Source of the DNA: Pseudomonas ceruminis
GTDB taxonomy: Bacteria > Pseudomonadota > Gammaproteobacteria > Pseudomonadales > Pseudomonadaceae
DNA: 64,000 nt
Direction of reading: 5' to 3'
Assembly: GCF_021602025.1 (NCBI RefSeq)
Contig: NZ_BQHW01000010.1
Location: forward strand, 1 to 64,000
Shown here: one piece after another, positions 9,448 to 17,855 of the stretch
How positions within the stretch are numbered: position 1 is the stretch's first letter
Layout of the letters: the number at the start of each line of letters is the position of its first letter
The notes under the pieces: generated by a model
Databases searched by the model: none
Seen by the model: the letters and a program-made list of their open reading frames with translations, nothing else
Told to the model about the DNA's origin: nothing
Position numbers and translations under genes: made by a program

Positions 9448-9726
9448 TCACTGCGCCTTTCTCCCAGTCAGCGCCGCCCTCAGCTTATCAGCAACGCTCG
9501 AAGCACCTGGCTTCTCCTTCGCCCCCTGCTTCTTCCCTGAGCCGAAGGGGTTGGTCATCCGCGCCCACTCCACCCGCGCATCCATGGCCAGGAACAGCTC
9601 AGGAAGCGGCGTGCTCCACGCCACATCCGGAGCCCAGCCAAGCCAGCCTACGGCGACCGAATACATCCGGTCGACGTAGCTGCCATCCTCTACGGCGCTG
9701 ACTCCTTCGGCTCTTGCGGCTTTCCC
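9448..9726 (-). CDS. gpT part of tail assembly chaperone, expressed by -1 frameshift as gpGT
   Basis: This frame lies at -1 relative to gpG and is open across the slip site. After GGGAAAG the reading becomes KAARAEGVSAVEDGSYVDRMYSVA and continues to the stop at 9448. The combined gpGT would be about 193 residues from 10028 to 9448. An internal ATG at 9666 exists but has no convincing RBS, which argues for frameshift expression. In lambda, gpGT bridges tail tube subunits and the tape measure protein during assembly and is absent from virions. The order gpV, gpG/gpGT, tape measure is the same here, apart from the inserted lipoprotein gene. Confidence 0.82.
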   Translation of the reverse strand, partial: GKAARAEGVSAVEDGSYVDRMYSVAVGWLGWAPDVAWSTPLPELFLAMDARVEWARMTNPFGSGKKQGAKEKPGASSVADKLRAALTGRKAQ

Positions 9727-10028
9727 GGCTCACCGCCCCGTGGGTTGTAGAGCGCTCCCAGGAACTTGGTGGCGGCAAGCGTGAGGTCAGAAACACCATG
9801 CTGCCAAACCTCTTCGGTCAGCAGATCGATATCCTCCCCCTCTATCCCCGCTCCCGCTGCGATCACGAGCGTCACTGCATCTACGCTGACCGCGTGCAGG
9901 CCATGCGAGGCCGCACGCAGGCCGCCGAAGCGGCTCTCGATGAAGCGTACGGCCTTGAGAGTTGGCTTCAGCACCAGGGTGCGCTCACCAACCTTGACCT
10001 CAACGGTACCGTGCAACGTCTTGCTCAT
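9690..10028 (-). CDS. tail assembly chaperone gpG
   Basis: The protein has 112 residues (MSKTLHGTVEVKVGERTLVLKPTLKAVRFIESRF...), with a compact, mostly helical core and a charged C-terminal tail ending KPQEPKESAP. It sits between the major tail protein and the tape measure genes, the position of lambda gpG. The slip heptamer lies 10 codons before its stop. The product coats the tape measure protein during tail assembly (family knowledge). Start ATG at 10028 lies 12 bases from the stop of the tail tube gene. Confidence 0.85.
   Translation of the reverse strand: MSKTLHGTVEVKVGERTLVLKPTLKAVRFIESRFGGLRAASHGLHAVSVDAVTLVIAAGAGIEGEDIDLLTEEVWQHGVSDLTLAATKFLGALYNPRGGEPGKPQEPKESAP
9720..9726 (-). promoter_or_regulatory. 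-1 programmed ribosomal frameshift slip site GGGAAAG
   Basis: In the gpG zero frame the codons read CCG GGA AAG, so the heptamer is G GGA AAG, the X XXY YYZ pattern. This is identical to the lambda gpG-gpGT slip sequence. A -1 slip joins gpG to the downstream open frame. Confidence 0.88.
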
Positions 10029-10040
10029 GGCGATTCCCTA

Positions 10041-10538
10041 TTAGGCTGCGGGCGCCGGCACCAGCTCCAGAATGTCGGAGTTGATGCCGATGGTGATGTT
10101 GCGGCGCACGACGTTGTCGGCAGCACCTGGTGCGACGGTGTTGTTCATCACCTTGCCGCGCATGTAGAAAGTGGTCGGATTGAGCGCAGGGGTAGCGCCA
10201 GGGTCACCATCGTTGAGGGTGATCTTGATGTTGTAGTCGCCCTTGCTACGGTCCTTGTGGGCAGTCTTCACCGCATTCTGGCCCGCATCGCCGTTGTCGA
10301 GACCCACGGTCAGGGTCAGGTCGCCAGCGTCGGCGGTGCCCTTGTACTTGCGCACGCGGCCATCCTTGAGCGACGTGAAGGTCACGCTGCTGAAGGTGTC
10401 GCCGAACTCGCCAAGGTCTTCGATCTCGCCGATCTCGACATAGGTGTCTGCCTTGTACTCGGTTTCGGTGTCGGCGCCAGTCTTGCCGCCAATGGAGAAG
10501 CGGCAGCCGGCGGCTGTGTTGAGGTTGTCTTCGGCCAT
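10041..10538 (-). CDS. V: major tail tube protein
   Basis: This encodes 165 residues (MAEDNLNTAAGCRFSIGGKTGADTETEYKADTYVEIGEIEDLGEFGD...), acidic and beta-rich, with YNIKITLNDGD and a region FTSLKDGRVRKYKGTADAGDLTL typical of lambda-type tube subunits that stack as hexameric rings. It is followed by gpG/gpGT and preceded by the tail terminator gene, the canonical siphophage order. The start has GGAGGAACC in the leader. Expected to be the most abundant tail protein. Confidence 0.85.
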   Translation of the reverse strand: MAEDNLNTAAGCRFSIGGKTGADTETEYKADTYVEIGEIEDLGEFGDTFSSVTFTSLKDGRVRKYKGTADAGDLTLTVGLDNGDAGQNAVKTAHKDRSKGDYNIKITLNDGDPGATPALNPTTFYMRGKVMNNTVAPGAADNVVRRNITIGINSDILELVPAPAA

Positions 10539-10592
10539 GGGGGTTCCTCCAAAGGCACATTGGATAAAGCCGCAGCGCGGCCGGTGGTTGAA

Positions 10593-10979
10593 TCAGTGGG
10601 TGGTGATGATGCGAACCGTGATCGAGCCCTGGTAGGTAACGCCGTCAGCATCCCGCTGGGAGTCCGACTGGATGACGCGTACCGATACAGCGCGGCCTAC
10701 CTCCAGCGGCAGCGGGCGCTCGTCCAGGGCGGCGATCACCTCGCCGTTGATGCGCTTCACTTCGGCCTGGCCGACAGCATCAGACCATACGGACAGGTAC
10801 AGCAGGCGCTGTTCGCGCTTGCGCCCGGAGATCGGGCTTTCGTTGACCGAGACCTCGCGGTCAATCGACACGTAGGGCATATCGGCGTTCATCGGCGCAC
10901 CGTCGTAGATCGGGCAACTGACCTCGGCGAGGAGCCTGGCAAACAGCGCCTCTTGCAGGGCAACAGAGGGATCAGCCAT
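10593..10979 (-). CDS. tail completion / terminator protein, DUF3168-like
   Basis: The product has 128 residues (MADPSVALQEALFARLLAEV...) with the pattern YDGAPMNADMPYVSIDREV and LYLSVWSD seen in DUF3168 tail terminators. These form a ring that caps the tail tube at the head-proximal end. The start at 10979 overlaps the end of the gp10-like gene by 8 bases. It is situated directly before the tube protein gene, as expected. Confidence 0.8.
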   Translation of the reverse strand: MADPSVALQEALFARLLAEVSCPIYDGAPMNADMPYVSIDREVSVNESPISGRKREQRLLYLSVWSDAVGQAEVKRINGEVIAALDERPLPLEVGRAVSVRVIQSDSQRDADGVTYQGSITVRIITTH

Positions 10980-11472
10980 TGCCTACCCCCTGGCTTGCCT
11001 TGCGGAGCGTTCGACGCACCGCCGTCTCGATATCAGCCATGACGTACTCGCGGTTTACGTCGATGGACGGGCGTAGCCAGGGATGCGCCGGCCTGGCCGG
11101 AATATCCGGGTATTTGCCGAAGAAGTGTTCGCCATCGCTCTTGTTGGTTGCGCGGCGGTTCCGGCTCCCTGCGCGCTTGCCGCCGATGTAGCCCTTGGTT
11201 CCGTACTCGATGAAGCGCAGGTAGAAGAACTTTCGATTGTCGCGCTTTCCTCGAATGCCGATCTGCGCATCCAGCCCGCTGGGCGCGACGTAGATCTTCA
11301 GCGCGGCGGCCGCTGCTCCCGTGTCCTTGGGCATCAGCTGTTGCTGGGTGGCCAGAACCCGCTCAGCGGCTTGGCGCATCGCCGGGGCCAACTCGTTGTC
11401 CATCGTCTTGTGGATGTTGCGCAGCGTCCGCCGGAGGCGGATGTCGCCGCGCATTTTCGAGCGGCGCGCCAT
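10972..11472 (-). CDS. HK97 gp10-like head-tail protein
   Basis: The product has 166 residues and is basic (MARRSKMRGDIRLRRTLRNIHKTMDNELAPAM...). The segments LMPKDTGAAAAALKI and a glycine/arginine stretch before HFFGKYPDIPARPAHPWLRPS match the HK97 gp10 family, with the diagnostic MPKDTGAL-like and PARPF-like motifs. The protein functions at the head-tail joining stage, and sits between the head-closure and tail-terminator genes. Confidence 0.83.
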   Translation of the reverse strand: MARRSKMRGDIRLRRTLRNIHKTMDNELAPAMRQAAERVLATQQQLMPKDTGAAAAALKIYVAPSGLDAQIGIRGKRDNRKFFYLRFIEYGTKGYIGGKRAGSRNRRATNKSDGEHFFGKYPDIPARPAHPWLRPSIDVNREYVMADIETAVRRTLRKASQGVGNG

Positions 11473-11475
11473 GAC

Positions 11476-11646
11476 CTACTCCTTGGCTGGTTCGGCCTTT
11501 GCTGGCTTGACGGCCTTGTCGACCACGGCCTCAGCGTAGCCTCGAGCAATCAGGCCTTCGCCCTGCTCCTTGGTCACCTCGAACTCTTCGCCCTTCTCGC
11601 GCTCACCAGATGCGCCCGTCAGCGGGCCCAGTGCACGAATTTTCAT
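11476..11646 (-). CDS. small phage protein of 56 residues
   Basis: A short ORF starting at ATG 11646 reads MKIRALGPLTGASGEREKGE and ends in a lysine/alanine/proline-rich tail. Its stop lies 4 bases before the next start, and AAGGAG of its own tail serves as the next RBS. It resembles short hypothetical proteins found among siphophage head-tail connector genes and shares its style (MKI start, KPA-rich tail) with the 83-residue protein at 12278-12529. Function is not known. Confidence 0.7.
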   Translation of the reverse strand: MKIRALGPLTGASGEREKGEEFEVTKEQGEGLIARGYAEAVVDKAVKPAKAEPAKE

Positions 11647-11654
11647 GGTTCACC

Positions 11655-11981
11655 TCATGGGTTGGGGACGCTGGAGCACAGCAGCCGCAGCATGTCCCGT
11701 TCGTTGTTGAGCAATGCGGCCTCGACCTTGTAGGTGATGCCGGTGCGCTTTTCGGTGACCCGCCAGCCGGCGGCGATATCCTTTCGCGGCCGGATGCGGA
11801 TCTCGGCGGTGACAGTCGCCTGCAGCTGCTCCGCCACGGGCATGACCCGTCCGGTGGGCATCGTGACCTCGGCCCACACCTCAGCTGTCGCCGGCCAGGT
11901 CTCCTTGAAGCCGCCGGTGCTGTTCTGCTCACGCACGACCTGGGCCAGAATGCAGCGGTGCCTCATTGGTCCGGCTCTCAT
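11655..11981 (-). CDS. head-tail adaptor / head closure protein
   Basis: The protein has 108 residues (MRAGPMRHRCILAQVVREQNSTGGFKETW...), beta-rich, ending EAALLNNERDMLRLLCSSV, the layout of the SPP1 gp16/HK97 gp7-type head closure family. Its ATG at 11981 overlaps the stop of the preceding gene (TGATG). A second ATG at 11966 is an alternative. It lies between the gp6-like connector and the gp10-like protein, the canonical order. Confidence 0.8.
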   Translation of the reverse strand: MRAGPMRHRCILAQVVREQNSTGGFKETWPATAEVWAEVTMPTGRVMPVAEQLQATVTAEIRIRPRKDIAAGWRVTEKRTGITYKVEAALLNNERDMLRLLCSSVPNP

Positions 11982-12277
11982 CAGAATCGCTTCCTGTACC
12001 AGAGCAGGCGGTCAACAGCGAGCGGCACGGAAGTGAGCCCGCCCGCGGCCACTGCCTCCCGGTTGGCGTACCAATGCCCCACCAGCAGCAAGATGGCCTG
12101 CTGCACGTCCCCGGTGAGCCCCATCTGCTCTGGCTCAATGGGTTCGCCCTCGACCAGCTTCCGGTCGCAGTGCTGCTCGACGTGCGCCTTGGCGGCTTCG
12201 ATGTAGCCGCCAATCAACGGGTCTTCATCGTCACCGTCGACGCGCAGGTGCAGCTTCACGGTGGCTAGGTCGACCAT
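11981..12277 (-). CDS. gp6-like head-tail connector
   Basis: The protein has 98 residues, mostly helical: MVDLATVKLHLRVDGDDEDP, then IEAAKAHVEQHCDR and VQQAILLLVGHWYANREAV, followed by PLAVDRLLWYRKRF. This pattern is characteristic of the HK97 gp6 connector, which binds the portal ring from below. It is translated right after the 83-residue protein (start one base from that stop) and coupled to the closure protein. Confidence 0.88.
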   Translation of the reverse strand: MVDLATVKLHLRVDGDDEDPLIGGYIEAAKAHVEQHCDRKLVEGEPIEPEQMGLTGDVQQAILLLVGHWYANREAVAAGGLTSVPLAVDRLLWYRKRF

Positions 12278-12529
12278 TTACTTGGCCTCGTCAGCTGCTT
12301 TGTCAGCAGCGGCCTTGTCCTCCTTCGGCGCTGCGGGCTTGGTTTCTTTCGGCTTCGGCACGCGAGGCTTGCCATTGGCGTCGAGCTCCACCGCCAGGCC
12401 CTTGCCAATGAGGGTGTGTGCGTACTCGTCGTTCGCATCGTCGAACACCTGCCCCGCGACGACTTTGTTCGTGTCGGAGCCCAGCAGCGCGCCCTGGCCG
12501 ACAAATCCCCACTCGATCTTGATTTTCAT
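12278..12529 (-). CDS. small phage protein of 83 residues
   Basis: The product starts MKIKIEWGFVGQGALLGSDTN and ends in a low-complexity charged tail (KPKETKPAAPKEDKAAADK). It lies between the capsid gene and the gp6-like connector, after an intrinsic terminator. It may be a minor head or connector accessory protein, judged only from position. No family was recognised. Confidence 0.7.
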   Translation of the reverse strand: MKIKIEWGFVGQGALLGSDTNKVVAGQVFDDANDEYAHTLIGKGLAVELDANGKPRVPKPKETKPAAPKEDKAAADKAADEAK

Positions 12530-12540
12530 GATGCCTCCAA

Positions 12541-12569
12541 AAACAAAGAGGCCGGCGATCTGCCGGCCA
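12541..12569 (-). terminator. intrinsic terminator after capsid gene
   Basis: On the minus strand GGCCGGC-AGATC-GCCGGCC is followed by TCTTTGTTTT. It lies 11 bases after the major capsid stop and could give the capsid transcript a higher abundance than downstream genes. Confidence 0.82.
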
Positions 12570-12580
12570 GCGGGTGAGGA

Positions 12581-13783
12581 TTACTTGGCAGCTGGGAAGC
12601 GGCCCTTGACCAGCGCTTCGCGGCGGCGAACACCGAGGCCCAGCCGCTCCTCGACCAGCAGCGCCCGCTCGTTGCGGATGAATTGATCGTTGATCAGGCC
12701 CATCTTGAACAGGAAGGTGAGGCGATCGAACAGGGTGACGGATCGGGCGAAGTTCGCGACCAGGAACTCACCGCCGGTGTCGGTGCCCCCTTCGTCCATG
12801 CTGTCGGAGGTGATCACTGGACGCCCCCACAGAACCGGGGTCACGAGACCCTGAAGGTTGGCGAACAGGTAGCGGTTCTCGCCGTCCTTCTGCAGCTCGA
12901 TGTTCATCCAGTCCAGCTCGGTCATAACCGCGCCGTCTGCGGACATCTTCGACTGCTTGCGCACCTGATAGATGGCACGGCGCACCAGGTCGATCGACGT
13001 GTCGCCAGCCTTGTTCAAGGCTACGTCATAGCTGGTTGCCTGGGTCATCAGGCCGTTGAGGTTGTCGCCGGTGCCGTCGCCCTTGAGGATCTGCGTTTCT
13101 TCTTCCAGTTTCAGGTCGTAGCGCAGCAGCTGCTGGATGTAGGCGAGCATCTGCGGAACGTCATCGAGAGCTTCGTCGGTGACCGGCATCCATACCGCCA
13201 GTTTTTTCACGCGATCGGTGATGCGCTCGAAGGTCACGTTGCTGGTGGGCTTGAGACCGCCCTCCGCCACCGGCGCGGCGCCCTTGGTGTGCAACAGCTC
13301 ACGGAAGTAGGTGTACTCCTGCGCCGACACAGGGATGACGGTCAGAAGGTCGCGGATGCGCAGTTCCTGACGAATACCTGGTTGGATCACAGGATCGTAG
13401 ACAGGCGGCACGATGCCGGCGCTGGTAACCTTCATCTCCTTCATGCTGGCCATGTCGGACTTGGTCACTTCGAGCTGGGCCTGGGCGGCGTTCTTCTGGT
13501 TCAGGGCCTTGTAACCATCATCGCCCTTGATCATGTCGATGAAGCTTTTGCCCTCGCCGGGCTGGCCACGCAGCTTGACGCCCTTCTGCTCCAGGTCCAC
13601 GACCTGGTCGATGACCTTCTGCAACTCGCCCTTCTGGTCTTCGATCTGCTTCTTCAGGTCGCCGGTAACCTTGTTGCCCTTCTCGACCTCCTCCATGGCC
13701 GCGTCGTACTTCTTCTGCAGGCCCTCGAAGCCGCTCTTCAGTTGCAGCTCGATGGTATCTTTCAGCTCTTTCACTTCGCTCAT
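12581..13783 (-). CDS. major capsid protein, HK97 fold
   Basis: The protein has 400 residues. Residues 1-100 form a charged helical coiled-coil domain (LKDTIELQLKSGFEGLQKKYDAAMEEVEKGNK), corresponding to the HK97 delta/scaffold domain normally removed by the protease. The rest has HK97 capsid features: PVYDPVIQPGIRQELRIRDLL, AVWMPVTDEALDDVPQMLAYI, and the GDGTGDNLNGLM loop. Its start overlaps the protease gene end by 4 bases. It forms the icosahedral shell. Confidence 0.95.
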   Translation of the reverse strand: MSEVKELKDTIELQLKSGFEGLQKKYDAAMEEVEKGNKVTGDLKKQIEDQKGELQKVIDQVVDLEQKGVKLRGQPGEGKSFIDMIKGDDGYKALNQKNAAQAQLEVTKSDMASMKEMKVTSAGIVPPVYDPVIQPGIRQELRIRDLLTVIPVSAQEYTYFRELLHTKGAAPVAEGGLKPTSNVTFERITDRVKKLAVWMPVTDEALDDVPQMLAYIQQLLRYDLKLEEETQILKGDGTGDNLNGLMTQATSYDVALNKAGDTSIDLVRRAIYQVRKQSKMSADGAVMTELDWMNIELQKDGENRYLFANLQGLVTPVLWGRPVITSDSMDEGGTDTGGEFLVANFARSVTLFDRLTFLFKMGLINDQFIRNERALLVEERLGLGVRRREALVKGRFPAAK

Positions 13784-14421
13784 TGCGATGCTCCAAAATG
13801 GTGGGTGAACAGGGTGGAAATTTCTTTCAGCTCATCCACGATCGCCGTGGCCTCGCTTCCGCCATCACGGCGCAGCGCGGTGTAGCCGAGCGAAGCGACT
13901 GCCGCCGCTTCCTTCTGCGAGAGGCCCATGCGTTCGCGCAGCGCCTTCTCGAAAAGCCTGATGTCCGACTTGACGCTGAGCACCTGCGCCTCGGGGTTCA
14001 TGCCGAACGGGACGAAGGAGGCCTCCCACAGTTCGGCCTCCTTGATGAGGCGTACACGCCGGCCGGCGCGCTCCTCGAAATCTGCCTTGATGGTGTTGAA
14101 GCCGATCGACATGCTGTCGAGGATGTCGGCCTTCATCAGCTCATAGGCATCGCGGGCATAGCTCACATTGAGATTGACCTGGCCCTTGAGCAGCAGCCCA
14201 TGGTCGTCCTGGGCGTAATCGGCGGCGCCGACCAGGCGGGTCAGGTCGTGGTACAGGGCCAGCTTGAGCTTGCCTGCACGGGTCGCTTTCACACGGGTGA
14301 AGGCCCCAGGCAGGATCACGTCGTCGCCCAGATCCACGTTGTTGAACACGGCGGCGTAAGCTTCGAAGTTGCCCGCGTCGTCAACCGACTTGAGTTCGAT
14401 TGGAACCTCAAGAGTCGCCAT
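13780..14421 (-). CDS. HK97-family prohead protease
   Basis: The product has 213 residues with the family layout: AYAAVFNNVDLGDDVILPGAF, then LALYHDLTRLVGAADYAQDDHGLLLKG with the likely catalytic histidine, and DSMSIGF with the likely catalytic serine. The C-terminal tail after about residue 160 is helical and may act as a scaffold. It cleaves the delta domain of the capsid protein during maturation. Position between portal and capsid is canonical; it overlaps the portal gene by 14 bases. Confidence 0.93.
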   Translation of the reverse strand: MATLEVPIELKSVDDAGNFEAYAAVFNNVDLGDDVILPGAFTRVKATRAGKLKLALYHDLTRLVGAADYAQDDHGLLLKGQVNLNVSYARDAYELMKADILDSMSIGFNTIKADFEERAGRRVRLIKEAELWEASFVPFGMNPEAQVLSVKSDIRLFEKALRERMGLSQKEAAAVASLGYTALRRDGGSEATAIVDELKEISTLFTHHFGASQ

Positions 14422-15622
14422 TTTTCTGAACCTCCCACCGGGTGACCCGGTTGTATTCGTCGCCTTCCAAGAGAGGCAGATTTTCCTTGGCGCGGGCTTC
14501 GTTGATGGTCATCCAGCCAGAGCCGCCTGAACCGCCGAGCGCTGCCCCCAGGTACGTGGCACGGCCTGCGCTATCAGCGCGCAGCAGCCCCTCGACCACG
14601 AACTCGACGAAGCGTGTGGTGCTGCCAAACAGCTTGCTGTTCAGCTCGTCTTCAATGGTGTCGATGTAGGGCTTGAGGCCGAAGGTGATGAACCCGATGA
14701 GCTGCTGCTCAAGGTTCGAGCCCATGATCGAGGTCTTGCCCGCACGGTTGGCCAGCCACAGCGGAACGCCGTAGATACCCGCCAGGGCTTCTTCCTGGAA
14801 CTGCTGGGACTCGATGAACTGTGCGTCTTTCTGGCTGATCCCTGCCGGCACGATCTTCGGGCCGCCCTGCAGAATGGCCATCTTGCCGATGTCATCGGTG
14901 TCGGCCTTGCGTACGTCGGGGAATCGCTTGAGCACCTGCGCCTGCTGCTGGTCGGTCAGGAAGCCGTCGTAGATGACATAGCCGCCGGTGAAGCCGCCCT
15001 TCCTCATGAACCGCGCCGACCACTGCTGGCCGGCCTTGGCCAGGCCCATGGTTTCGGCCTGGTACTCCAAGGGCGAGAGGCCGACCACACCGTCAAGGCT
15101 GAACAGCTTGAAGTGCAGCATGTACTCCGGCGAGACGGGGAACGGGTCTCCTTCCGAAGGCGTCACGGTGTACAGCAGATCCTCCTCGGTATCGATCTGC
15201 ACTGTCCGGCCATCGAGCGGAACCAGGCCGATGATGTCGCCCTTGCCGTTGCGCTCGATCAGGGCAAAGGCATTGCCGCGAAGGGCCATGTTCACGACCA
15301 CGAACTTGAGGAAGTTCAGCATCGTCATGTACGGGTTGGGCTTGCGAAGCAGCTTGAGCATCCGGTCGCTGCCGCTGATCAACTCCCGCCCGCCACCCTT
15401 GTCGTCGTAGAGCTTGAGCGGCAGACCGCTCAGCGACTCGGAAAGGATCTTGACGCAGGACCAGACCATGCTGATCGAGAGCGCGTTCTTTGTCGTGATC
15501 CGAACGCCAGCCTTGGTCCGTTTGCCACCCACCTCGAGGTCGGCTTCCACGTAGTCCCCAGTAACGGGGTCGGTGTAACCGAAAAAGCCCCAGGTCGAGG
15601 GTTTGTACCATTTGAATCTCAT
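14408..15622 (-). CDS. phage portal protein, HK97 family
   Basis: The protein has 404 residues. It carries the pattern WSCVKILSESLSGLPLKLYDD, NPYMTMLNFLKFVVVNMALRGNAFALIERN and GIYGVPLWLANRAGKTSIMGSNLEQQ typical of HK97-like portals. It forms the dodecameric ring at the packaging vertex. It starts two bases after the terminase stop and lies before the protease gene, as in HK97 and D3. Confidence 0.94.
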   Translation of the reverse strand: MRFKWYKPSTWGFFGYTDPVTGDYVEADLEVGGKRTKAGVRITTKNALSISMVWSCVKILSESLSGLPLKLYDDKGGGRELISGSDRMLKLLRKPNPYMTMLNFLKFVVVNMALRGNAFALIERNGKGDIIGLVPLDGRTVQIDTEEDLLYTVTPSEGDPFPVSPEYMLHFKLFSLDGVVGLSPLEYQAETMGLAKAGQQWSARFMRKGGFTGGYVIYDGFLTDQQQAQVLKRFPDVRKADTDDIGKMAILQGGPKIVPAGISQKDAQFIESQQFQEEALAGIYGVPLWLANRAGKTSIMGSNLEQQLIGFITFGLKPYIDTIEDELNSKLFGSTTRFVEFVVEGLLRADSAGRATYLGAALGGSGGSGWMTINEARAKENLPLLEGDEYNRVTRWEVQKNGDS

Positions 15623-15624
15623 GG

Positions 15625-17313
15625 TCAGCCTATGAGGTCGAAGAAGCCGTTGTTGAGGTAGTTGTCCATGCCGCCCTTCGCCTCAGGGTTGAGCGCCATC
15701 AGCGTCACAGCGTTGAACAGCGCCATCAGCGGGTCGATCTTTGCCGAGCCGCTGGCCTGCTTGGTGATCAGGATCGAGTTGCCCCGTGGCTCGACGCGGG
15801 CGTTGCCGCAGCACCAGGCCATGAGCGGCTGGCCACCGTGCAGCAGCGTCCCCTCGGCCAGCTTGCGCTCGGCAGTCTTGATCGCCCCGCCCAGGCGCCA
15901 GCCCTGTGAAACACCGTCGATCTTGTCGCGCGGTATGCCGACCGCCTCGAGTGCATCGAGAATGGCGCCGACGCCCGCCGGGTCTAGACCGACTTTGTCC
16001 AGCAGGCCGGCCTGCTCCACTCGCGCCACAAGCTGGGCCACGTCCTCGATGTCGTCACCGATACGCTGCACCAGGGTCAGGTGCCCGTCCTTGGCGAAGT
16101 CGCGGATCCGCGGCGCCTCGGACTTGCGCCGCTCCAGAACGGAGGGGTGAGCCCAGGCGTGGGTCCACGTCAGCCAGCGGCGCGTGCCAGTCTCCCGGCC
16201 GATGGCAGCCAGGCCCAGCAGGTCGTCAAGACCGCCGCCGTCGACGCCGATGTCGATCACCTCGCAGCGCTCGAGCAGATCGTCCAACGTACGGCAGAGC
16301 TCGGACGCTTGCTGCTCCCAGAAGTCCGCCCCGGCCCACCTGTCCGATAGCAGGGCCAGGCCGATCTCGACGTTGAGGTGCTTGGCCAGGAAGCCCCGGA
16401 ACGACTCCTCTCCGTCGAGTTGAGCCTGCGCATAGCCGCGCTCGATGAACGGCTCGTCTACCGAAAGCCCCAGGTTCGGGTTGGTGATGTAGGCGTTGGA
16501 GAAATCCCGGTGGGCACCGGCATCGAGCATCGCCTTGGGGAACTCGTACAGCACGGGCAGAAACGACTTGTCGATGATCTCCCCATCCCGAACCTTCCGG
16601 GCGTACATCAGCTTCTGGCGGAACACGCCGGCCGGCGGCGCATCGGACTGGGTGGTGGCCCAGATGATGAATCCCTCTGGCCGAGAGGCCAGGCCACCAG
16701 TGGCCTCGCGTAGCATGGCCTCGGCGTTGGCCCGCTTGCCGAACACCCACAGCTCGTCAACGAACACGCCGATGGCTTTCTTGCCCGACACCGTCTCGCT
16801 GTCCGCCGCAACCACCTTGAGGGTGGCGTTAGTCTGACGGTGCGTCACGGTGCGCAGGTGATCCTGCACCTTGAGCAAGGCCTTGAGCTCTTCGTCAGCA
16901 CCCACCATGTCCCGGATCGGGAGGTAGGAGTTATCCGCGATCTCCTTGGTCGGCGCCAAGATGATGAACTCACCCGACGCCCGCCAGTTAAGGATCAGTG
17001 CGGTGAGCATGATGCCGGCGGCGATGGTCGACTTGCCGTTCTTCTTGCTGATCAGCAGCATGAACTCGCTGACCAGGCGCCGGCCTGAATCCGGGTCATA
17101 GGCGCCGAAGATCGCAGCCACGAACTGGTTGACCCAGTCGCGCACGGTTTCGCACATCAACGGGCTGCCGGTGGCGTCCACCATGCGCAGCGCGCCGAAC
17201 ACGTCCAGGGCTTCCTCAGCCTCGGTCGGGAACAGCGGCTCGAACGGAATCAGGCTCCGGCGGGCAACTATGCGCTGCTCCCAGTCTGGGCAGGCGGTTG
17301 ACCACTCCATCAT
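15625..17313 (-). CDS. terminase large subunit
   Basis: The protein has 562 residues and is of the HK97/P27-associated type. The ATPase half has the Walker A-like LLISKKNGKSTIAAGI near residue 90 and the Walker B-like IGVFVDELWVFGKR near residue 180. The C-terminal nuclease half contains DIGVDGGGLDDLLGLAAIG near residue 350 with acidic metal-binding residues. It cuts concatemers and drives DNA into the prohead. It overlaps the small subunit by 4 bases (ATGA). Confidence 0.95.
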   Translation of the reverse strand: MMEWSTACPDWEQRIVARRSLIPFEPLFPTEAEEALDVFGALRMVDATGSPLMCETVRDWVNQFVAAIFGAYDPDSGRRLVSEFMLLISKKNGKSTIAAGIMLTALILNWRASGEFIILAPTKEIADNSYLPIRDMVGADEELKALLKVQDHLRTVTHRQTNATLKVVAADSETVSGKKAIGVFVDELWVFGKRANAEAMLREATGGLASRPEGFIIWATTQSDAPPAGVFRQKLMYARKVRDGEIIDKSFLPVLYEFPKAMLDAGAHRDFSNAYITNPNLGLSVDEPFIERGYAQAQLDGEESFRGFLAKHLNVEIGLALLSDRWAGADFWEQQASELCRTLDDLLERCEVIDIGVDGGGLDDLLGLAAIGRETGTRRWLTWTHAWAHPSVLERRKSEAPRIRDFAKDGHLTLVQRIGDDIEDVAQLVARVEQAGLLDKVGLDPAGVGAILDALEAVGIPRDKIDGVSQGWRLGGAIKTAERKLAEGTLLHGGQPLMAWCCGNARVEPRGNSILITKQASGSAKIDPLMALFNAVTLMALNPEAKGGMDNYLNNGFFDLIG

Positions 17314-17855
17314 TTCACCGACTGCAGCGGGCCGCGGCGGGTGCCGAACTTGCCGGTAGCTGCCTTATCGGCGTTGGCCTGGGCCTGATCCTTCTTGCCG
17401 CTCTCGCCTTTGCGCGGGTGAACGAAAGGCATCAGGGCCTTGGCGGCATCTACGCGAAGCTTCGCTTCCGTGCCCATGTCGTTCATCACCGAGAGGAGGA
17501 AGTCCTTCGGGTCACGGTGGAGCAGCGCCTGGGCCAGGTCGAAGCCGGCACGCTCCGGCTCTGCTTGCTCCTCGGATTCCGGTGCCCCTTCCGGGCCCGG
17601 CTCAGCCTCTTTGGCAGCCTTGGCGGCGGGCCTGGCTTTAACATCCGGTTTAACATCGCCTTTAACATCTGGAGGCATCAGCCCCAGGGCACGCAGCTTC
17701 ATCAGTTCGGCAGCGACGTCCTTGTCCTTGACCAGCCGAGAGCCCGCCGCAGACGCTGTCTTCTCGGAATAGCCGGCCGCCACGGCAGCGTCTCGATTGG
17801 ACGCACCTTCCCTCAGCGCAGCGATGAAAGCGCGCTTGCGGGATGTTAAAGCCAT
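17310..17855 (-). CDS. terminase small subunit
   Basis: The product has 181 residues. Residues 1-55 (MALTSRKRAFIAALREGASNRDAAVAAGYSEKTASAAGSRLV) form the helix-turn-helix typical of terminase small subunits; a long acidic/proline-rich linker (about residues 70-105) precedes a helical C-terminal region. It recognises the packaging site and recruits the large subunit. The sequence between it and the HNH gene is the natural place for cos. Confidence 0.88.
   Translation of the reverse strand: MALTSRKRAFIAALREGASNRDAAVAAGYSEKTASAAGSRLVKDKDVAAELMKLRALGLMPPDVKGDVKPDVKARPAAKAAKEAEPGPEGAPESEEQAEPERAGFDLAQALLHRDPKDFLLSVMNDMGTEAKLRVDAAKALMPFVHPRKGESGKKDQAQANADKAATGKFGTRRGPLQSVK

Noticed and set aside
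12683-13885. 400-residue open frame opposite the major capsid gene
   Set aside because: It is antisense to a clear HK97 capsid gene, has no RBS, and its composition reflects high-GC codon bias on the complementary strand.
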